A stretch of DNA of 10,640 nt from Kineosporiaceae bacterium (GTDB taxonomy: Bacteria > Actinomycetota > Actinomycetes > Actinomycetales > Angustibacteraceae): assembly GCA_027345905.1 (NCBI GenBank), contig DAIETC010000038.1:1-10640 (forward strand), written 5' to 3'. The position numbers and the translations under genes were made by a program. Under the pieces are notes generated by a model. It had not been told where the DNA came from. It worked only from the letters and a program-made list of their open reading frames with translations, and ran no database searches. Below, in pieces: positions 6,442 to 10,640 of this stretch (position 1 is the first letter of the stretch; each line of letters starts with the position of its first letter).

Positions 6442-7371
6442 TCAGGCGGTCAACAGCTCGGCCCGGGTCGGAGGGTCGGCGCCTGCCCGCCCGCAGGTCA
6501 GCGAGGAGGCCAGGACGGCGCGGCGCAAGGCAGGCATGAGGGCGGGCGCGCTTGCCGCGTGCAGGGCGCCGCGCTGGGCCGGGCCGCCCACCAGCGCCAG
6601 GTCCAGCAGCCCCGACAGCAGCCCGGCCATGAAGGCGTCGCCGGCCCCGACGGTGTCGAGCACCTGGACCGGCCGGGCCGGCACGCTGATCGCTGCTGGG
6701 TCGCCCGCCAACCAGGCAGCGGCCCCCGCACTGCCCTGCGTGAGTACTACCAGGCCGGGGCCCTGCTGCGCCCAGCGCCGGCACACCTGCGCGGCCGGCT
6801 CGCCGGGGTAGAGCCAGGCGAGGTCCTCGTCGCTGACCTTGACCACGTCGCTGCCCGCGACCAGCCGCTCGACGACCGCACGCTCGTCCTGCGCGCGCCC
6901 GATGACCCGCGGACGCAGGTTCGGGTCGTACGACGTGGTGCAGGCCGGGCCCGCCGACGCGAACAGCTCGTGCACCCGGGCCGCCCCGGGCGCGAGGTGC
7001 GCCGCGATCGACCCGGTGTGCAGGTGCCCGGCGTCGGCCAGGTCCAGTGGCGGCAGGTCCCAGACCAGGTCGAAGACGTACGACGCCGCCCCGGTCGCGT
7101 CCAGCACTGCGCTCGCCGTGGAGGTGGGTGCGGCCACGAGCGAGCCGTCGGCGAGGACTACGCCGTCGCGTTCGAGGCGCTCGCGCACGAGCCGGCCCTC
7201 GTCGTCCGCGCCGATGCGGGTCGCGAACCGCACCGGGTGAGCGAGCCGCGCCAGGCCCAGGGCGACGTTGGCCGGGCTGCCGCCGGGGTGGCGTTCGGTG
7301 CGCCCGTCCGGGCGCTGCACGACATCGACCAGCGCCTCGCCGACCACCAGCACGCGGGGGCTGGGCGTCAT
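6442..7371 (-). CDS. PfkB-family sugar kinase, probably fructokinase
   Basis: 309 residues on the minus strand. Motifs in order: VLVVGEALVDVV at the N-terminus, GGSPANVALGLARL (30-43; the first PfkB signature), SYDPNLRPR (147-155), KVSDEDLAWLY (178-188), and the second signature DTVGAGDAFMAG (239-250) with D245 as the catalytic base. The family phosphorylates sugars from ATP; SYDPNLRP and overall length fit fructokinase, which makes fructose 6-phosphate, but ribokinase-like or other sugar specificity cannot be excluded. The ATG at 7371 is two bases beyond the TAA of glpX (TAAGGATG), so the two are almost certainly co-transcribed and coupled in translation. No separate Shine-Dalgarno is obvious. 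Transcription ends towards the 6376-6427 stem-loop. Confidence 0.88.
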   Translation of the reverse strand: MTPSPRVLVVGEALVDVVQRPDGRTERHPGGSPANVALGLARLAHPVRFATRIGADDEGRLVRERLERDGVVLADGSLVAAPTSTASAVLDATGAASYVFDLVWDLPPLDLADAGHLHTGSIAAHLAPGAARVHELFASAGPACTTSYDPNLRPRVIGRAQDERAVVERLVAGSDVVKVSDEDLAWLYPGEPAAQVCRRWAQQGPGLVVLTQGSAGAAAWLAGDPAAISVPARPVQVLDTVGAGDAFMAGLLSGLLDLALVGGPAQRGALHAASAPALMPALRRAVLASSLTCGRAGADPPTRAELLTA

Positions 7372-7373
7372 CC

Positions 7374-8438
7374 TTACCGGCCGTGCTCGAAGTCGACCGC
7401 ACTGTAGGCGGCCAGCTTGCTCAGCCGGTGGTGGCTCTCGATGAGGCGGATCGTGCCGCTGCGCGAGCGCATGACCAGCGAGTACGTCGTTGCCCCCCCA
7501 GCGCTGTACCGCACGCCGCGCAGCAGCTCACCGTCGGTGATTCCGGTCGCGACGAAGAAGACGTTCTCGCCGCGGACCAGGTCGGTGGTGCTGAGCACCC
7601 GGTCGAGGTCGTGACCAGCGGCGCGGGCGCGTGCGGCCTCGTCCTCGTCGCGAGCCCACAGCCGGCCCTGGATCACCCCGCCCAGGCAGGTGATGGCGCA
7701 CGCGGCGATGATCCCCTCCGGCGTCCCACCGATTCCCAACATCAGGTCGACCCCCGTGTCGGGGCGCGCAGCCATGATGGCCCCGGCCACGTCGCCGTCC
7801 GAGATCAGCCGGATCCGCGCGCCGGTGGCCCGCACCTGCTCGATCAGGTCGATGTGCCGGGGGCGATCGAGGATCACGACCGTGACGTCCTCGGGCTGCT
7901 CGTGCTTGGCCCGCGCCACCCGGCGCACGTTCTCGGCCACCGGCAGGCGGATGTCCACGACATCGGCCGCGTCGGGCCCGGTGACCAGCTTGTCCATGTA
8001 GAACAGTGCGCGCGGGTCGTACATGCTGCCGCGCTCGGCGACCGCCATCACCGCGATGGCGTTGCCCTGGCCTTTCGCGCACAGGCTGGTGCCGTCGATC
8101 GGGTCGACAGCGACGTCGCAGTCCGGCCCGGTGCCGTCGCCGACGCGCTCGCCGTTGAACAGCATCGGGGCGTCGTCCTTCTCGCCCTCGCCGATGACGA
8201 CCACGCCGTTCATCGAGACGGTGCCGATCAGCACCCGCATCGCGTTGACGGCGGCACGGTCGGCGCCGTTCTTGTCCCCGCGCCCCACCCAGCGTCCGCC
8301 GGCCATGGCGGCGGCCTCGGTGACCCGGACCAGCTCCAAAGCGAGGTTGCGGTCGGGCATCTCGGGCGCCACCTGCAACTCGACGGGCAGGGTCGTCACC
8401 GAGGCCTCGGGTGAGTTGCGGTCTTCGGGCTGCGACAC
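7374..8438 (-). CDS. glpX: Class II fructose-1,6-bisphosphatase
   Basis: 354 residues from a GTG at 8438 with GAGGAG (8445-8450) six bases upstream. The open frame runs on to 8846, but that stretch lies opposite the DUF4245 gene and is not coding. GlpX hydrolyses fructose 1,6-bisphosphate to fructose 6-phosphate in gluconeogenesis and is often the only FBPase in actinobacteria. Visible motifs: RWVGRGDKNGAD (49-60), the metal-binding GEGEKDDAPML (83-93), VDPIDGTSLCAKG (111-123) with D112 and D115, LISDGDVAGA (211-220), and GIGGTPEG (235-242). Length is normal (about 330-365 in the family). It is the first gene of a pair with pfkB and is divergent from DUF4245, as in M. tuberculosis Rv1099c/Rv1100. 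Confidence 0.93.
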   Translation of the reverse strand: MSQPEDRNSPEASVTTLPVELQVAPEMPDRNLALELVRVTEAAAMAGGRWVGRGDKNGADRAAVNAMRVLIGTVSMNGVVVIGEGEKDDAPMLFNGERVGDGTGPDCDVAVDPIDGTSLCAKGQGNAIAVMAVAERGSMYDPRALFYMDKLVTGPDAADVVDIRLPVAENVRRVARAKHEQPEDVTVVILDRPRHIDLIEQVRATGARIRLISDGDVAGAIMAARPDTGVDLMLGIGGTPEGIIAACAITCLGGVIQGRLWARDEDEAARARAAGHDLDRVLSTTDLVRGENVFFVATGITDGELLRGVRYSAGGATTYSLVMRSRSGTIRLIESHHRLSKLAAYSAVDFEHGR

Positions 8439-8444
8439 GGTCGG

Positions 8445-8450
8445 CTCCTC
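8445..8450 (-). promoter_or_regulatory. Shine-Dalgarno site of glpX
   Basis: The minus strand reads GAGGAG, six bases before the GTG at 8438. It fixes this start over the longer upstream frame. Confidence 0.7.
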
Positions 8451-8496
8451 GGGGACGGGGGGTCGGGCTTGAAGCGCGCGGCTGCGCCCTGCCCGG

Positions 8497-8502
8497 ATGT
8501 TA
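8497..8502 (-). promoter_or_regulatory. Candidate -10 box for the glpX-pfkB operon
   Basis: TAACAT on the minus strand matches TANNNT and would give a leader of about 50 bases before glpX. No good -35 hexamer is visible at the expected distance. The whole 121-base divergent gap (8439-8559) must also serve DUF4245. Confidence 0.3.
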
Positions 8503-8559
8503 CCGGCGCTTGCCCTGCCCGGCGCGAGCCGCCGACCGGGCATCGGCGACCATGGTGTA

Positions 8560-9120
8560 GTGACTGAGCCCGTCGTGGACCCCCCGGTTGCGCGCACCTC
8601 GTCGCGCCGACGGACCTCCGCCGCCTCGATGGTGCTCTCCCTCGGGGTGGTGCTCGCAATCGTCGTTGCCTTGCTGCTGCTGGTGCCCAGGGTCAACTCG
8701 GTGACCCAGCCGCCGGTCGACGTCGCCAATGGCGCTCGGGCGGCGGCCGAGCAGGTGAGCTTCACGCCGTCGGTGCCCGTCGGGCTGCCTCGCGACTGGC
8801 GCCCCACCAGCGTGCGAACCACGGTCGCCACCGCTGCGGTACTCACCTGGCACGCCGGCTACGTCATCGACGGCCAGCAGTATGCCGCCGTCGAGCAGGG
8901 GAAGAACGCACCCGCGGACTGGTTGCGCGCGCAGACCAACCGGGGCCGTCCGGACGGCACCTCGGTGATCAACGGCGTGGTGTGGCAGCGGATCCTGCGT
9001 ACCGACAAGGTGCAGAACAGCCTGGTCCACACCCGCGGCGCGGTGACGACGGTGGTGACCGGAACAGCGTCGTACGACCAGCTGGCCGTGCTCGCCGCCG
9101 CCCTGCGTCCCGCGGGGTGA
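8560..9120 (+). CDS. DUF4245 family membrane-anchored protein
   Basis: 186 residues from the GTG at 8560; an ATG at 8497 in the same frame would add 21 residues unlike the family. The short basic N-terminus (SSRRRTS) is followed by one membrane span at about 23-43. The rest, rich in Val, Thr and Ala, lies probably outside the cell. Recognisable family-like stretches are PVGLPRDWRPTSVR (73-86), LTWHAGYVI and the closing YDQLAVLAAALRP. Rv1100, next to glpX in M. tuberculosis, belongs to this family, and the divergent position here agrees. Function is unknown. No Shine-Dalgarno precedes the GTG, so leaderless translation is possible; the -10-like GACCAT at 8548-8553 is weak. Confidence 0.75.
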   Translation: MTEPVVDPPVARTSSRRRTSAASMVLSLGVVLAIVVALLLLVPRVNSVTQPPVDVANGARAAAEQVSFTPSVPVGLPRDWRPTSVRTTVATAAVLTWHAGYVIDGQQYAAVEQGKNAPADWLRAQTNRGRPDGTSVINGVVWQRILRTDKVQNSLVHTRGAVTTVVTGTASYDQLAVLAAALRPAG

Positions 9121-9134
9121 CCCCTTACCCACTG

Positions 9135-9200
9135 CCCACTTGTGACGGCGTGTCAACCGCTCGACGGGGTTTGAGGCGTTGACACGCCGTCACAAGTGGG
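9135..9200. terminator. 23-bp perfect inverted repeat downstream of DUF4245
   Basis: Bases 9135-9157 are the exact reverse complement of 9178-9200, with a 20-base loop between. The left arm starts CCCACTTGTGACGG. It begins 14 bases after the DUF4245 stop and lies 18 bases beyond the galK remnant's stop on the minus strand, so it could terminate both directions. No T-run follows on either side. The sequence is unrelated to the 6376-6427 hairpin. Confidence 0.65.
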
Positions 9201-9218
9201 GGAGGGGACGACGGGGGG

Positions 9219-9436
9219 TCAGGCCCACCGCGTGGCGCCGGCCGAGGGCTCGGCGAGCAGGAACCGCGGTGGGTTATTCCCTGGGACGCGAACGCGTCCA
9301 GCACCTCCCGGGCCATGGTCTAAACCGTCGCGGGGCACCATCGCGAGCGCCGACCCGCCGAACCCCCCGCCGGTCATGCGGGCACCGAGGGCCCCGGCCG
9401 CGCGCGGCGGTGACCACGAGGTCCAGCTCGGGGCTA
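9219..9436 (-). pseudogene. galK: Galactokinase C-terminal remnant, frameshifted and cut off by an insertion sequence
   Basis: Read on the minus strand from 9436, the pieces SPELDLVVTAAR, then GALGARMTGGGFGGSALAMVP, then MAREVLDAFASQGITH, then PRFLLAEPSAGATRWA with TGA at 9219-9221 occur in the order expected for the end of galactokinase (GHMP kinase). RMTGGGFGGSAL is the third GHMP motif. The pieces lie in different frames: a two-base loss near 9400, a shift near 9325, and a one-base loss near 9266 that restores the frame. Homology stops at about 9436, where the IS630-like element begins; the N-terminal part would lie beyond the window. Galactokinase makes galactose 1-phosphate in the Leloir pathway; this copy cannot be functional as read. 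Confidence 0.75.
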
Positions 9437-9450
9437 GTAGGCCGTCGCTT

Positions 9451-10149
9451 CTAAAGGGCTGGGTATAGGTGCCGGAGTTTGATGCGGGCGTCGCTGTTGG
9501 TGAACCTCCAGTCGACCTGGCGCTCGTCGGCGTTGGTGGCGCGGGTCCAGGCGGTGAGTTCCTCGTTGAGGGTATCGAGGTCGGCGATGCGCCGGCCGAG
9601 GCATTGCTTGGTCAGGCAGGACAGCTCGATCTCGGCGATGTTGAGCCAGGACCCGTGCTTGGGGGTGTGGTGGATCTCCAACCTGGCTGCCAGGGCGTAG
9701 GCCTTCTCCGGTGGGAATGCCTGATAGAGGGAGGCGACCGAGTGGGTATTGAGGTTGTCCATGACCAGGACGACCTTGTCCGCGTGGGGGTACTCGACAT
9801 CCAAGAGGTGTTCGACGCCGTGGGCCCAGTCGAGGCGGGTGCGGGTGGTCTCGGCGTAGGCGCGGCGCCAACCCCGCAGGGGTTCGGCCCACACGAAGAT
9901 CGAGCAGGTGCCGCAGCGGATGTACTCGGAGTCCTCGCGGGCCACCTGCCCCGGCTTGGCCGCCGTGCCCGCTCTGGCGTCGGCGAGCAGTTGGAGTGGT
10001 TTCTCGTCCATGACCACGACGGGGTAGGCCGGATCGTAGGGGCGGGCGTAGACGCCCAGCACGTCCTCCATCGCCGCCACGAATGCCGCATTCTGCTTTG
10101 GCGGGATCGTCCAACACGCCTTCAGATGAGGCTTAAGCGCCCCCTTTTT
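9451..10149 (-). CDS. IS630-family transposase, catalytic part (second frame)
   Basis: This frame follows the HTH part in the -1 frame and is probably made only as a fusion. From KKGALKPHLKACW it runs on without a break: FVAAMEDVLGVYARPYDP, VVVMDEKPLQLL (first catalytic Asp), VVLVMDNLNTHSV (second Asp), and TPKHGSWLNIAEIELS (catalytic Glu). This is the DDE triad in its IS630 setting. It ends at a TAG (9451-9453) only about 15 bases from the element's end. An ATG at 10263 opens the frame, but its first residues only shadow the HTH frame and are not likely real. A fusion through the slip site at 10143-10149 would be about 380 residues, a normal size. No internal damage is seen. Confidence 0.85.
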   Translation of the reverse strand, partial: KKGALKPHLKACWTIPPKQNAAFVAAMEDVLGVYARPYDPAYPVVVMDEKPLQLLADARAGTAAKPGQVAREDSEYIRCGTCSIFVWAEPLRGWRRAYAETTRTRLDWAHGVEHLLDVEYPHADKVVLVMDNLNTHSVASLYQAFPPEKAYALAARLEIHHTPKHGSWLNIAEIELSCLTKQCLGRRIADLDTLNEELTAWTRATNADERQVDWRFTNSDARIKLRHLYPAL

Positions 10150-10592
10150 AGGACCCGCCCAATCGTGGAGTGGTCCATCGGCGGTATGCCCTCGGTCAGG
10201 GCCACCTGTCTCTCCAGCAGCCGCAGCGTCCACCGCGCACGTCCCGGCGGCGGTTGGGTGCACGCCAAGGCGATCACCCGGGCCTCCACCTCCCCGGTCA
10301 CCTTCGGCTCCACCGGAGGCGTGGCCCGCTTCTTGCGCGTGATCACCTCCTCGACCCGCCCGGCGTGGGTCGTGAACGCCTTGGCGACCAGATACACCGT
10401 GGACTCCGACGTGCCGACCCGTTCGGCCACCACACGGCGATCGGGCGTCGGCCCCTGCGTCTCGTCCAAGGCCAGCAACACCCTGGCCCGGGTGATCATC
10501 CGGGCAGGATGGCGCCCAGAGGAGACCACCTTGGTCAACTTCGCACGGTCCCCAGCGCTCAGGGTGACCGTGAGCTCCTTCGGACGAGGCAT
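10122..10592 (-). CDS. IS630-family transposase, N-terminal helix-turn-helix part (first frame)
   Basis: 156 residues from the ATG at 10592, with AGAAGGAG (10601-10608) eight bases upstream. MPRPKELTVTLS begins the protein. VVAERVGTSESTVYLVAKAF is the DNA-binding helix-turn-helix of the Tc1/mariner-like IS630 group. HSTIGRVLKRG is the linker that in intact relatives continues as LKPHLK, supplied here by the -1 frame. The frame runs on to TGA about eight codons after the switch point. Alone it could bind the ends and act as an inhibitor; fused, it makes the full transposase. Confidence 0.85.
   Translation of the reverse strand: MPRPKELTVTLSAGDRAKLTKVVSSGRHPARMITRARVLLALDETQGPTPDRRVVAERVGTSESTVYLVAKAFTTHAGRVEEVITRKKRATPPVEPKVTGEVEARVIALACTQPPPGRARWTLRLLERQVALTEGIPPMDHSTIGRVLKRGRLSLI
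10143..10149 (-). promoter_or_regulatory. Candidate -1 ribosomal frameshift site of the transposase
   Basis: The minus strand reads A AAA AGG in the first frame, within CTAAAAAGGGGG. Slipping back one base puts the ribosome on AAA AAG GGG GCG, which is the DDE frame. Lys-tRNA can re-pair perfectly on AAA; the AGG to AAG pairing in the A site is imperfect. A short stem (CGCTT with AAGGCG, one bulge) is possible a few bases downstream. An indel in the A/G run is the main alternative. Confidence 0.5.
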
Positions 10593-10604
10593 ACCGTCAA
10601 CTCC

Positions 10605-10627
10605 TTCTGGTCGAGTATCAACCAGAA
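10605..10627 (-). promoter_or_regulatory. Hairpin overlapping the transposase Shine-Dalgarno
   Basis: In the minus-strand RNA, ten bases (10618-10627) pair with 10605-10614 around a three-base loop; one pair is G-U. The 3' arm ends in AGAA, which is the first half of the AGAAGGAG ribosome site. Such 5' stem-loops in other insertion sequences, for example IS10, block translation of transcripts entering from outside. As DNA it is also an operator-like palindrome. Confidence 0.5.
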
Positions 10628-10640
10628 CAGCCGACCACAC

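Larger units (their letters stand above)
9437..10640 (-). mobile_element. IS630-family insertion sequence inserted in galK (one end not proven)
   Basis: The element carries a two-frame IS630-type DDE transposase on the minus strand. Its right end is placed at 9437 because galactokinase homology ends at CTAG (9434-9437) and IS630 elements target TA. A weak terminal repeat is visible: 9440-9452 against the reverse complement of 10624-10636, with 9 of 13 identical. This suggests the other end lies at or just past 10640. Size of about 1.2 kb is normal for the family. Confidence 0.6.

Noticed and set aside
8439..8846. N-terminal extension of glpX to 8846
   Set aside because: The GTG at 8438 has a well-placed GAGGAG and the family length fits; the extension is the shadow of DUF4245.
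9125..9316. 63-codon minus-strand frame starting MAREVLDAF
   Set aside because: It is one frame of the galactokinase remnant followed by out-of-frame sequence, not a separate gene.
1..10640. CRISPR arrays, tRNA, rRNA, replication origin or a new multi-gene defence system
   Set aside because: No regularly spaced repeats, no tRNA cloverleaf, no rRNA sequence and no defence-type gene cluster were seen; the genes are mostly core metabolism and envelope.

Overview
The window is about 70 percent G+C, has GTG starts as well as ATG, and has long open frames on the strands opposite its genes. Its gene set is typical of a high-GC actinobacterium (Actinomycetota, plausibly Micrococcales; the family cannot be fixed from sequence alone). 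The order phoH2, fumarase, glpX, DUF4245 matches the Mycobacterium tuberculosis block Rv1095, Rv1098c, Rv1099c, Rv1100, so this is mostly core chromosome. The right end has been invaded by an insertion sequence.

Layout. At 1-126 is the C-terminus of a cis-prenyltransferase (UppS type). A structured leader at about 154-296 precedes phoH2 (PIN nuclease plus PhoH ATPase, 297-1592). An exported transglycosylase-like protein follows (1732-2472), convergent with a class II fumarase on the minus strand (2487-3890). The fumarase is complete except for an in-frame TGA at codon 290. Divergent from it are a PRK/uridine-kinase-like P-loop kinase (3950-4633) and a membrane DUF2156/lysylphosphatidylglycerol-synthase-like protein (4644-6344), which has its own apparent leaderless promoter. 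A 22-bp perfect stem-loop lies between that gene and the minus-strand pair glpX then pfkB. Divergent from glpX is a DUF4245 membrane-anchored protein (8560-9120), followed by a 23-bp perfect inverted repeat. Then come a frameshifted C-terminal remnant of galactokinase on the minus strand (9219 to about 9436) and an IS630-family element (about 9437-10640) that appears to have landed in galK.

How the genes fit together. FumC would serve the TCA cycle. GlpX and the PfkB sugar kinase both yield fructose 6-phosphate and look co-transcribed and translationally coupled. UppS, the transglycosylase-like protein and the LPG-synthase-like protein all concern the cell envelope. PhoH2 is an RNA-unwinding nuclease family.

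Most worth a second look: the stop codon in fumC; the phoH2 leader, whose sequence blocks loosely resemble the SAM-I/SAM-IV riboswitch core; three short tandem duplications (21-22 bp) that each span a gene's stop codon; and, in the insertion element, a -1 frameshift site and a start-region hairpin. No CRISPR, tRNA or rRNA was seen, and I found no convincing wholly new multi-gene system.
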